Shown here: one piece after another, positions 35,267 through 46,118 of the stretch | How positions within the stretch are numbered: the stretch's first letter is position 1 | Layout: every line of letters starts with the position of its first letter | Assembly: GCF_000182925.2 (NCBI RefSeq) | Contig: NC_026501.1 | Span: 4,753,917-4,817,916, forward strand | Reading direction: 5' to 3' | DNA from: Neurospora crassa OR74A | Lineage: Eukaryota; Ascomycota; Sordariomycetes; Sordariales; Sordariaceae | Length of the DNA: 64,000 bases | Position numbers and translations under genes: made by a program | Notes under the pieces: model-generated | What the model saw: only the letters and a program-made list of their open reading frames with translations | What the model was told of the DNA's origin: nothing | The model's database searches: none

Positions 35267-36149
35267 CTTCTTTTTCTTTTAAGTCCGCCGAGAGCGCCAC
35301 CACGCAGGGTTTGGCTGTACGCAGCAGAGTATCAACAGCTGCGGCAATGCCCTATGCTTTCTCCATCTCTCTGTATTTACAAGAGGAATGAGCTGAAGAC
35401 ATGTGGGAAACCGAGAGTTTCTCCGAAACACTGCATCGAGGATCGAGGAGAGAGAGAGAGGAGAGAGTACCGCACTAAACGCATTACACAGACAATTCTT
35501 GGTATCCGATGATCAGCCGCCCTGACGAAAGCGAGGAACTCAGTTGGTACTCGTGAGGCACCGCAAGATTTGATGACCGACTGCACTACGCCGTTACTTG
35601 ATGTGTACGTTGGCTCAATCCTTCTCTCATCCAACCTTTTGGATATTCATACCAAAGATAGGTTCGGGGCCGATACGTCAATCCTTTCTCGTGAGTGCAT
35701 TGTCAGCGTTTAATACAAGCATCAGCCACATTTCCACACATCCGAGCGCGTCTTTCATCTCTTTTTATTTGAGTTGTACGACAATGATGATGAGGACTAA
35801 ACTGAGCACAGCACACAAACACAAATCAAGAGATCTAAGAAGCAGATGAAGTTCACTGTGTATAGATAGAGGTGATCTTATGTAGAATCGACGTCGCCCA
35901 AGTGGCAATGGGCGAATTATGTATGTGTTGTAGGCAAGTGCCTACCTATGTATGTAAACCCAATCCCCTGCAGTGTCCTGTATACACCCTACCCATCTCG
36001 CCAACTCCATCCATCAATATGTCCAAACCATATAAACTCCCAAAATGTATATCAACAAGAACCGTGAAACCTCCCGCCGTCTTTTCAGGACCTCCCCACA
36101 TGACATGCCACCAACTGACCACGACAGTCACTTGTATCTAACACCAAAG

Positions 36150-37892
36150 TCATGATCGACTACCAATCCTCCTCCACAACCTCCCGCGCCTTCCCAAAAC
36201 ATTTTGCTTCGTGCTACTCCCAGTCTCGCACTCACCGGCATTGCTACAACCCTTCCCATATCCGTGTTCAGCCTCCTCCATCACCGCCCCGAGCTGTGGA
36301 CTCTGGCTGCGGCCCCCATCAGACCGTGGTCGCCTCAGGTGAATGGCCTTGTGAAACAGTGTTGTTGTGGTTGTAGTTGCCGCACTACGAGTATAATCAC
36401 TAGTACTCCGCTGATGATGATGATGATGATGGCTTTTTTGGGTCGGACGATCTGTGTCGTGACGGGAGTGGTGCCCTTGGGCTCCGAATAAACTCCTCAT
36501 GAGCCGCCTTGCAAAGCTTTCCACGGCCCCTCCAGCAGCACCGAAATGGTTGTGCTCGTCTGATCCAGAGTCTGGGTTGGACTCTTCATCGTCCGAGTCG
36601 GTTTCGAAAACTGAGACGACGGGTGGAAGAGGAACAGCAACAGCAGCAGCAGCAGCAGCAGGAGGAGGAGGAGGAGGTGGCGGCGACGACGGTGGTGGTG
36701 GTGGTGGTGGTTGCAGAGGTGGCAGTGGTGGCAGTGGTGATGTTGGAGGTGATGTTGGAGGGGCTGGGAAAACTACAACTACTGGTGAAACAGGAGGCGA
36801 TGATCGAGGAGGTCGTTGTGGTCGCTGTTGTGGTTGGACGGGAAGGGGGAGGGAGGGCAGAGGTCGCTCTCTTATCTCTTGTTGTTGATGTGTCCTAATT
36901 TGTTGTTGGTGCTGGTCCCTGCTGCTCAGAGGTCTGGGATAGGCACCACTGCAGGAATTGCGATGCAGATTGGTGGGGGATGGGCGGCGGAAATCGATTG
37001 GGGTAAGGTAGGGAGGTTGAAGGTAGAGAGATGACGGCTCTGTCTGGTAGGTTGTAGGAGCCGACTGCTGCGAGAAGTTGCTTGTGGAAGAGGGGACAGG
37101 GATGATGGATGGCCTTGCCCGGAAGACCAGGCTTGCTGATGTAGAGGTCGTTGGCGACTTGGTGCTATGTGGACTGACGGTCACAGCCAGCGGCTCGCCC
37201 CCCAGTTTCCTTTTCCTACCGAAGCCCGACTTCCTGCGCATCACTACTGGGGGTTGTGGTGGTGGGATTTGCTCCAGCCGCAAGGTGTCCGAGGTCCATG
37301 GCCGGGGGGAAAATGGTCTCCCTGGTGACGGCACCGAAAAAGAGTTGCTACCGGCAGATGACGGCGTTGGCGGGAAGAGTGAGTAAGTTGGTGAGGGAAG
37401 GGGCTTGTTGAATGTCCGAGGCGCCTGGTGACTGTGACTGGTATATGGAGGAGTCAGAGGCCATTGGTTATTCCCCTGGGCGAAGCCGCTATCCGGCCGT
37501 GACGATGTCACACTTGGCCTGCTGCTCCTCTTCCTTTCCGGTGTGCTGGGGGTTGTGCATCTGCCAGCATGGTGGCTGATGGGCCGTGCTAAAGTGTCTG
37601 TCGTCTGGAGATCCTTTGCGTGTGCTCGAGTGTTGTTCCAAAAACAGTTCCATGACCCCCTGGTCCTGGAGGTGTGGTCATACTGGTATTCTTCCTCGGC
37701 AGAGATGTCAGAGCCTTGGTCTTCGACCATGCTCGGTACAGATGAGATATCGGACACAACAGACTCGCGGCCCGGAGATGTTCCTGAGAAGGGGTAGGAG
37801 TAGTTTGATGTTTGGGACTGGGGAGGATACGTGGTGATGACTTGAAGGGTTGGACGTGGGTCCCGGCCGGGAAGCTGGCTGTGGAAGTCCAT
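36150..37892 (-). CDS. Proline-rich low-complexity protein, unrecognised
   Basis: Single-exon 580-aa protein from the ATG at 37892 to a TGA. It is largely disordered: Ser/Thr/Pro-rich N-terminal half with basic patches (VMRRKSGFGRKRKLGGEPLA), poly-Gln bits, then long Pro runs (PPPPPPPSSPPPPPPPP), Ala7, an acidic patch (ETDSDDEESNPDSGSDEHN), a short hydrophobic helix (VESFARRLMRSLFGAQ), His6 and Thr6 runs, and a basic end (RRGRLWRRIGSRS). No enzyme domain, signal peptide or membrane segment. Pro runs suggest binding of SH3/WW/profilin-type partners, but this is inference. Reading frame stays open through these repeats with serine-proline motifs, which supports real coding. It resembles fungal hypothetical proteins of restricted distribution. 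Confidence 0.65.
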   Translation of the reverse strand: MDFHSQLPGRDPRPTLQVITTYPPQSQTSNYSYPFSGTSPGRESVVSDISSVPSMVEDQGSDISAEEEYQYDHTSRTRGSWNCFWNNTRAHAKDLQTTDTLARPISHHAGRCTTPSTPERKRSSRPSVTSSRPDSGFAQGNNQWPLTPPYTSHSHQAPRTFNKPLPSPTYSLFPPTPSSAGSNSFSVPSPGRPFSPRPWTSDTLRLEQIPPPQPPVVMRRKSGFGRKRKLGGEPLAVTVSPHSTKSPTTSTSASLVFRARPSIIPVPSSTSNFSQQSAPTTYQTEPSSLYLQPPYLTPIDFRRPSPTNLHRNSCSGAYPRPLSSRDQHQQQIRTHQQQEIRERPLPSLPLPVQPQQRPQRPPRSSPPVSPVVVVFPAPPTSPPTSPLPPLPPLQPPPPPPPSSPPPPPPPPAAAAAAVAVPLPPVVSVFETDSDDEESNPDSGSDEHNHFGAAGGAVESFARRLMRSLFGAQGHHSRHDTDRPTQKSHHHHHHQRSTSDYTRSAATTTTTTLFHKAIHLRRPRSDGGRSQSPQLGAVMEEAEHGYGKGCSNAGECETGSSTKQNVLGRRGRLWRRIGSRS

Positions 37893-40011
37893 TGTTTATG
37901 CCTTGAGTATCTGTAAAACAAGATAGAAAAGAGGCATCAGGGTGAGCAAACTTGGAGCAGGGTGACGGGAAGTTTATCAATGTGTAAAACAAATTATTTG
38001 CGGCTCATCCGGACATGGAAGTGGTAAGTGATATGCCATAAAGAAGCAAAGAGATTAAAGCATCCTGCGGGATTCACGTCGACGATCCGCTTGAGTCTCA
38101 CACCTTCAGGTGTGGGTACACTCTCAAGCCGTATATGTACTTGACGTTGTTGCATGGAGCACTGGGAGAAAGGACGAATCCAAACAAAAACAAAAGCCTT
38201 CCACAAGGAATGAAAGAACCGCATCATCAGCCACCCGGTCGGTTCAAGTCCTCCACATCGCACCGTCGCGTTACTAAACCAAGCGCTTGGAACGCCATAT
38301 AACAGTCCAGGCTGAACCTTGAATTCATGGGAGTTTCGACTGGAACGCAGCAGTAGCCCCGGGCAACTCCGTGTTACCACGGCATCGACTCCCCAGCTTA
38401 CCCTATCGTGTATAATATGCACCCAACCATCCCCAGGATTTCTATTTCGGCCACTTCGAGGCTCGTAAACGTCGTTGGTCCAAGCTGAAGTCGGATTAGG
38501 GCATAAGTGGCACTTTGTTTGTGACATGACAAACAAGGGAGGACGGGGCTGGAAGGAGAGTGGTGTTGTACGTGATAGGGAATTGATTGCCGTACCCCCG
38601 TTACCAAGCACGTCCACGTCGGGAAGCCCTCAAGCTGTGGCGGGAAAGGGTCCAAACAGTCCATCATGTTAGACATGTGTTCTTCCCGGGCCACAAAAGA
38701 GAGCGACAAAGGGTGCGATGATGCATCTAACCTCCCGATCTGAAGGTACCCGTGGTGATAGCTGGTGCAACAAAAGGGAATGAATGACACCGATGGCCGA
38801 GACAATGGAATGAGAAGCTGCCCCAAACATTGAGACAATAATCGCCTCTCTGCGATATGTTTCGGTTCATCTCCCCAGCAACCTACCCTTCAGTCTGAAC
38901 CCTCATGATACAAGGCGATAAGTCAAACTGCCATCCATACGAGGGAACTTGCTTCCTCGGCTTTGAGCCGGAGCTTTGGGTTGGCGTCTCAGATGGGATG
39001 AGCGGGTGCATGGAGCAAGGGCTAGTCGGCTCGATTCCGGAAGTTTGACTGCTGCAAATCGGTCGAAAAGTCGACTTATGTCACGACTTGTCATGAGTAG
39101 TGCAATAAAAACCCTTGGCCTTGGCATAATGCAAAAGTGGAAGTACGAGAGAAATTTCCCAGTAGTTGTTTTTGAAAACCGATTTCGAATAGCATGTTTA
39201 ATGATGGAAAACTGAAGGGAGCAAACTTGACGTCTGAAAGAGGATCTGCAGTCAGGGCCTCCGCTGCGTTGTTTGAGTAGTGCACAACAAAGATCATCCC
39301 TTCCTTGCGCCTTCTCTTTTCTTTTTCTTGTTTCGACGTTGCAACATGGCGCTGATAACGGCCCTTTGCCCGCCATGTGATCTTATCGAAATCACCAAAT
39401 GGCTGCACTAAACACTTGCAATTTTTCTGCCATTTGTTTCTTTGACCATATTTGCGCATTTTGACCGCCGGCCACGCGCTGCGTTGGGGTGGGCTTCTCG
39501 TTCATTTGGTTGGAAGAATGGCTCACTGCTGCTGCAGCTGGACAGGACGTGATAAGTCACGAGGGAGCTCATAGAGACAACAAACGAAGCGAGACCGATG
39601 TCAAATAGGTGCAGAACGCTACGTTGGACGTCGTTAGTGATCAAAGATCGTTCCTAACATGACACCAAATAATGGCTGGCTGTAAAACTGACGAGATATG
39701 CTGTCCCATGCCAGATAGTCGATCGGAACCTCGTAATGTTACAGTGGTCATTCGGTGCTGCGGAGGATGCCGTCGAGTGATTCAAGTCAGTGTCTATGTC
39801 CTCCTCCCTTGGAGATCATTCTCGTATCTGACTGTGGATTAGCACAACTGATGATACTCGACCGAAGTGATAAGAGACCGGGCTTAGAACTTCCGGATTC
39901 TCGTAGATTCTAGATAAACGTATATACGTGGTTGAAATGTTGTAGAGTTGCTCTAGATGCCGTGAAATGCGCTGAACTTGAATAAAAATCATTCTCTCTC
40001 ATCTTGTAGCC
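37893..40011. other. 2.1-kb intergenic region
   Basis: Upstream region of the proline-rich gene and 3' flank of the HAD hydrolase gene. A 207-codon open frame at 37994-38617 (minus) has unusual composition and overlaps other frames, so it is not called. No RNA gene recognised. Confidence 0.4.
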
Positions 40012-41458
40012 CTACAACGCCGGACCAGTCCAACCCTCTCTCTTCAAAGCCCACCTCACCGCCTCCCGCGCATCATCCACAATGACCTTTGGCTTGAATC
40101 TCCCCTGGAGTGCCTTTTCCCCCGCATGCTCCGGGCTCCACACGCCCGTCCGCACCAAGATCGAACACCACTCCGTTCCAGCCTCACTGTGAAAATCATT
40201 CGCCCCCGCGATGTCGCTCTCCGGATTATCACCCACCATATACACGCTCTTCAGCGTACCAGGCTCGTGGTGGCCGCGGCGCCTCAATACCTCGTGCCTA
40301 TGGGTCGTCAGCACCCTCTCAGCAAACTGATACGTTTCGCTGTACGGCTTGCCAATCACCCGCCGCTGCAGCTCATGGCCGTTCGTCAATCGCCGCCAGA
40401 CGCCCGCCACGGCGGCCTGGAACGCGCCCTGTCCGAAACGCGGGAGGTGGAACCCCGTACTCCAGAGCAGGTCCGCGTTGCTAAAGTACAGCGGCGGCTG
40501 CCCGTCTTGCTGCCAGCCACACGAGGGTAGAGCGGCGTCGCCGTTCTTGGGCGAGTACGTGCCCACGTAACCTTGCTGCGAGAGGAGCAGGTCGACGATG
40601 AGCTGGATGTCGTAGGCCCAGTCGCGCGGGTCGTTGAAGACGAACATGGCGTCGATCTTGAGCGCGTCACTCAGGCGCATGCCGGACCCGGGCGTGAAGA
40701 TGGGCCTGGGGAGCGGGCGCGCGGTAGCGGTATAGACGGTGTCGAGGAGCGGGTCGAAAGGGAAGACCTCCGGGTGGGCTTTGAGGATGTCGGCCGGTGT
40801 GACGACGTTGCGGAAGCCGTATTCCTCGGCGATGAGTCGACACTTCTCCGCATTGGCGCCTGTCACGAGGATGGTCTTCTCCCGCAGGCTGTCCGGCCCA
40901 TCGACGAGCTGGCGAAACGGCGTGTGCGATTGGACAAAGTTGTCGGTGGTGAGCTCGACACCAAGCTTCTGGCTAAGGTCTTTCACTCGTTCGGTCTCGT
41001 GCTTGCCGCCGCCGTTGGTGAGGAGAATGAAAGGGATGTCGTTGTCGTTCAGGAACTTGAGGGCTTCGGGAGCGCCGGGAATGGGCGTCGCGACGTGGAG
41101 GAGGACGCCATCGATACTGCAGTTTGGGGATTGTTTAGAGATGACGGAGTGATACCACAAGGTGGGTATACCTGGGAGTGACCTACTCGAAGGCGAAGGC
41201 AAATGGAGGTGCCTCGCTCGGCGTGCTCTTGGTGTTGTATTTGCGAGCTTCTCGACTGTTACTCCTGCTCAGGCCACCAGTCTTGCCTATCAAGGATGAA
41301 AATTGGACAGTTCGTGTATGCTTCTGCGTTGCGTGCGGTAAACCGGCAGCCGCGCTACAGATATGACGGGATATTTGAAAGGGCGATGGCAACGACGATG
41401 TCAAAGTAGTAAGGTTTGGTCGGGCAAAAGCACTTCCCAGGATGCGTGAGGTCCTCAT
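40012..41458 (-). CDS. Mitochondrial HAD-superfamily hydrolase (CECR5/YKR070W type)
   Basis: Two exons: 41187-41458 and 40012-41116, with a 70-bp intron (GTAGGT...CTGCAG) that falls inside the first catalytic motif and joins FAFA and FDIDGVLLH exactly. Product 458 aa. HAD motif I is DIDGV (Asp91 nucleophile, Asp93); motif II is ILLTNGGG; motif III lysine lies in VIGKPYSETYQFAE; motif IV is MVGDNPESDIAGAN. The cap is of type C2 (class IIA), as in NagD and p-nitrophenyl phosphatase. Family members named CECR5/HDHD5 (human) and YKR070W (yeast) are mitochondrial. The first 40 residues (MRTSRILGSAFARPN..., Arg- and Ser-rich, no acids) fit a mitochondrial presequence. Natural substrate is unknown; some NagD relatives act on sugar or glycerol phosphates. 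Confidence 0.9.
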
Positions 41459-43892
41459 TATGTTTATAGCACTGAACTAACGCGATGGATCGCGAATTTG
41501 GGGTACGTATGGAATAGTTGATCGTATGAGCCTGGAAATACTAATTGATTATGGTGTAGAGGATAGATCAAAAGTAAACAGATGTCGTCATCACATGGTT
41601 GGGATGGACTTCGGTGGAGTATTCTTCTTCGTCCCGTATGGACGGAGCCTCGGGTTTCACGATAGCCCATCCGTCCCCGTCCGGTATCCACGACCCCCGC
41701 AATGATTGAGGGCCTCCGGCAAAATCGACCGGTATCGGCGGCTGTCGAATGCAAGCCCGCCGCCGGCAAACGGAACCCTGATCTTATCATTTAGGTGGGG
41801 CAAGGTGTGTGCAACGAAGGTACCCGGCGAGGTACGGAGCTCGAAATGTGCATCTGTCAGCACCGGAGCGAAGCTGCATGCCAAGAAATGTTCCTGACAT
41901 TGTTCCTGTCAACTGCCCCACCGAGAAAGTGACAGCGACAGGGGAAGCTCTCTTCCTCTTCCTCTTCCCGTCCGCTTCGAAGCTCACAAAGAGACAGAAC
42001 TGACTGAGTGGGTGCGCTGATCAAGATCAGCAGCGAGCTGACCGTTTCCGGTGCCCTGGACACCCACCTCGAGAGTCTTACAAGGCTCCGAATCAGCTGC
42101 CTCGACCAGATTGTGTAACTGCTAAGCCTTGTTATTTTTCCACGTGAAGGTAAGAGGTGGATGAGTTCGGGGATACGATTGGCTATTAAGCATCTAGGCT
42201 CCTAGAGGTAGCCAACAAACACTGCGCGACACTTGACCTGTCCTTGGGAGACTGTTAGAAATAGGTAGGGCGACAGATATGAGAGAGGCAGGCTGAAACG
42301 TCCTTTCCATGCCCAACAGTAAGCCAGTTCGCTCCCCATCCACCCCCACATCCCTTTGTTTTTAAGGCAGGTACATATGTGACAGACTGACGGGTATCAG
42401 CCATCTTATGTCCTAAGAGGCACCACTGCTAAGCTACCTCTACAAGGTCCACGACTTTGCCGCCCATTTGTGCTGCTGCCGGTATCGTAACGTCACTTGA
42501 TAACCTAGGTACTGTCAGCCAGGCAGGCCTAGAGGTGCCCGGCCAGAGCCCAGAAAAGCCCGAGTTGATCCTCTTCAGGTCCATCCAGCCGTCCTGGGTT
42601 CCAGTCTCCAGTTCATTTCAAGTTCATCCACACCATTCCCATCAACGTTACAACCAAGTGGAATTATATGTGGAATTTTCTTAGTCTTAACGCCACCGCG
42701 GCTACTTCGTCTATTTATCTGCTTTCAAGTGCCTCGCTTCTTTTCTTTGCTTCCGTTTCATTTCATGAAGCTCGACAGGCAGTCCGCCCATAGACGTGAT
42801 CCAAAACTCACGCCATATTGACGCCTTCGCACTTCCCAACGCCTCCTCCATCGAGGATATATCATTCTCATTTCGCTTGCATCCTGTGTTCTATTCCAGC
42901 TCTTTGTCTGTTTGTCACCCTTTGCTCCTTTCTTGTCCATTACAGTCTTTTGGAAACCTCAACATGCCAGGCCACTTGCGACCGGCCACATGCAGAGTTA
43001 AGACGATACAATCGAAGAAAAACAAAGCTGAACGCCCAAAAAAGCCCGTTGTATCAACAACACCCGTGCAATTATAACACCTCTTCATGGCCCAACAGTG
43101 CTACTACACCTTCCCGTCTAAAAGAAACTCCAATAAACCGCAAAGACGGCCCAAAGCAAAACGCACGCGCATACGTGTCACGAGTATGGCGGTATGGCAC
43201 TCTAGACTCTCCGTTCATTTCTGTTGCCCCCTCCCGTTCTAAATACTGAGACAGACCCCCTTATTTCTGCCCTACATCTTGAATCTCCTTTACACCTCAA
43301 ATCCTATACCAGCTTTCCATGGCCCTATCTGTTCCACGCTGAATAAACATCATCATATGCATTACAAAAAGCCAGTAAACGATCATAAAAGTCCATTCCT
43401 CCCCCCTTCTTCTTTGCTTCTCCTCCCAATTTTCTTCTTCCTTCAGTCATATACTCGCACAAATTCCAGGACCGAGAGGTACTCTGCTGATAGGCGACAA
43501 GGACTTTTGCTTTTGCAAATGCCTTGCAGACCCTCACTGAACGTCAGACGCTATACAAATCGTATGGAGATCTGACCATATGCTGCTGAACTCTCAAGCG
43601 AGGATCTCAATGATATAATGACAGCGAAGAATCGACATGGCTTGCGTGAATTTCTTCTGCCATGCCATCCGACGATGCCCAAAGTACCTTCCGCCATCAA
43701 ACCGAGCGATGGATACACGGATATATACTGTTAATCTGACAATGTTCCGCCGAAGTCGGAAGCGAATATCGAAGCAAAAGTTGCGAGAGCCTAAGCAGGC
43801 TACATCACCCAAACAGGAACAAGTTGGGAGCGTTGATATGCTGTTCCGAATATGTGCGTCGTGCGGTGTGTTGACCGCGCGACAGTTCATTG
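41459..43892. other. 2.4-kb intergenic region
   Basis: Divided between the promoter of the HAD gene and the 3' flank of the coiled-coil gene. Contains TAGAGGTA (42203-42210), its reverse complement (42435-42442) and ACCTAGGT (42503-42510). A 37-codon frame at 42964 has a good start context (CAACATGCC) but no other support. Nothing else seen. Confidence 0.4.
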
Positions 43893-46118
43893 TCACGCTT
43901 GGCTGACTCGGCTTGCCGAAGTGCGACTACGTTCGTCCTCTTCCAGCACGTCGCTTAACCTTGTTGGATGATGGTGTCGGGGCATCGTTTCCCATCCAGG
44001 CGCTGCGTAGCCTTGTCCACCATATCCGGATGATTCAGGGTACGTGCCGCCGTATTGCGAACTCGATGGGGGATAATTAGTTGCGGGATTCGACGTAGGG
44101 GTTTCAAAATCCTCTGTCGCCTGGTCAGATTGGCGAGCTTCCGGGCGGGGTGCTAGGGTAAGGGATATTGTCTCTCGTCGACATTTTTGACAAAGTGGTC
44201 ATCAATATCGCCAGTGCAACTCACCTTCGTCATAGCCTGCTCCTGAACCGGCCCCATAATCTCCAGGTTGTTGCGTGGAGGTACCGGGTTGTTGCTGGTA
44301 GTATGCGCCACTTGGTTGGGCAGCGGCAGTCGTGTTCGGTTGGGAAGCGGATCCTTGGGTATACTGAGGGTACTGGGGATTTGGAGCGGCGACATAGTCG
44401 GAAGTATCGGATTGGGTCCTCTGATGATCCCGCGTGCTCGCTTGGCGATTAGGAACACCCTGTGTCATCGGCACGACCTGGACGCCGCCTACTATTGTTG
44501 GATGGCCCTGCTGAAGGGAAAGTGTCCGGTCCCGTTCTTCCTGTTCCCGACGACCAAGTTCTTCCCACGCGCGACGAGCCTCGTCTTTCGAGATCAATAA
44601 TTCCTTCCGCATCTCTGCAAGCAACTTCTGAGTCTTCGCGTTTTCGCGCTCCTGCTCCTGAGCTTGGCGGGCAGCTTCAGTTCTACTTCGCCGTTCCTCT
44701 TCCAAGGCGTTCTCGAGCATGGCGTTCGTCTCCTGCAGGCGCTCAATATCCGACCGTGTTTCGAAGAACCAGCGCTGGAACTTTCTCTCGGAGCTGGCGC
44801 GTAGCCTCTGCAGCTCGACAACTGCATGAAACAGGTTGGCACCCGCTGCTGATAAGTCGCTGACCTGTCTGGATAGCTGAGCGGAAATTGGGTTTCGGTC
44901 GAATTCGTCGGTATTCTCCTGGAGTTTTCGTATCCAAAAGCTGGTCATTCCCTCCCAGTGCGCTGACAGGGCTTCCCATCGCTCAAAGGCATGAGGGAAC
45001 GAGTTCTTCATCCTGGTACCGGCATTGGGCGCTGACGGCTCGGCTGGTTGCCCAGACGCTGTACCGCCAGTCCCAGCGGCAGGTGTAAAGCCTTGTGGTG
45101 CCTGATTTGGTTGACCGGTGCGAGCTGGGCGCAAAGGTTGCGGTACGTCCGCTTGCGGGGGATTTCCGGGCTGTACCTGGGGACCGCCCTGGGCATCTTG
45201 AGCTCGTTTTTGCCTACGTTGTGTGGCCGGGTCGGTGGCTATGTTACCACCTGGTGCAGCGCCAGCAGCAGCATTTCTCCTTTCTGCGTTCTGTCGACGC
45301 GTCTCCTCAAGCATACGCGCCTCCTCTTCGGCGCGAGCACGCTCTATCTGCTCCCTTTCGGCTTTTTGTCTTGCCTCTCGTTCAGCACGTTCACGCATGA
45401 TCATCCTAGGGCCACGGATCACCTGCTGGGGGGAGCCAGTCTGAGAAGGTACGGTAGGTCGCGGCGATGGCACGGCATGACCATTGGAAGTAGCAGGGCC
45501 GACGCCGCCGCTCAGTAGATCCGCCATCGAAGCGTTTTCTTCGTCCAGATCTGGGGAGAAGGAATACGGTTGCCTTAGAGCTTCCTCGAGAGCCCAGAGA
45601 ATAGCACTCTTTGTGTGTCGAGAAAGGCGGAGGGGATTGGAGTGGGACAAGGATGAAGTCCGTTCCGGGATAAACGACGGCTGGGGCGGGAACGTGTCTT
45701 CGTTGAGATCGTCGCTGCTATCTTGCAAAGGGCGTTGCCGAAAGCTTCCGTGTGGCTGAGGGGGTTGTCCAAGTCCAGGGGGACCAGCAGTTGCGAAGAT
45801 AGGTTGGGGTGCGATACCAACGCTGGCCGCCTCGAGGTGAATGCGGCGCGAAGATCGGGATGGCCTCGGGGTTGGGCTCAGACTGCGAGCGGCTTGAAAG
45901 CGCGGTGTTCGACGGAGAGTTCGGTGAGAAGACGGAGTGAGGGATGCGTCGTCCGATGCAGGTGTCGCCGTGGCTGACCGGGGAGGAATCGTGCGCTGCT
46001 GACGCTGCGTGGGCGTTATGGGATTGTAAAAATCGCGGGGATTCTGGGAAGGTGGAGGTTGGTGTGTTCCGGCGGCAATATCTCCCTCATCGCCAGCGGG
46101 CGCTGGTGTGGTTGACAA
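43893..46118 (-). CDS. Coiled-coil, Gln/Pro-rich protein, unrecognised; 5' end unresolved
   Basis: At least two exons: 44225-46118 and 43893-44152, with a 72-bp intron (donor GTGAGT after GYDEG, acceptor CCCTAG) in phase 1; the last exon reads APRPEARQSDQATEDFETPT and ends SRVSQA-stop. About 717 visible residues. N-terminal half is Pro/Ser/Thr-rich with RRTPRFQAARSLSPTP; a Glu/Arg coiled coil follows (RERAEREARQKAEREQIERA); then a folded helical part (FPHAFERWEALSAHWEGMTS, FWIRKLQENTDEF) leading into a long coiled coil (IERLQETNAMLENALEEERR); the C-terminal tail is Gln/Tyr/Gly-rich. No membrane segment. The frame is open back to a TGA near 46130, with no ATG until far downstream (ASMADLLSG), so a 5' exon is missing. 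Candidates are an exon beginning at the ATG MDTTTTD near 46320 or one ending at the AAG|GTGAGT donor near 46398, spliced to a CAG in the first 100 bases. Confidence 0.7.

Larger units (their letters stand above)
32546..36149. other. 3.6-kb region without a supportable gene
   Basis: Upstream region of the OPT transporter and 3' flank of the proline-rich gene. Holds a (CAC)n run at 33119-33140 and a T37 run at 35226-35262 next to a CT repeat (about 35201-35212). Open frames of up to about 170 codons occur, but they overlap on both strands, have no family pattern and lack plausible splice partners. A small RNA or long non-coding RNA gene cannot be ruled out. Confidence 0.4.

Noticed and set aside
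37994-38617. 207-codon open frame on the minus strand
   Set aside because: Composition rich in Trp, Cys and Phe, no family pattern, overlaps other frames in an upstream region; reads as chance.
44200-44224. Reading through the donor to end the coiled-coil protein at ELHWRY
   Set aside because: A consensus GTGAGT donor and a CCCTAG acceptor join in phase to a further 86 codons that end in a stop, which fits better.
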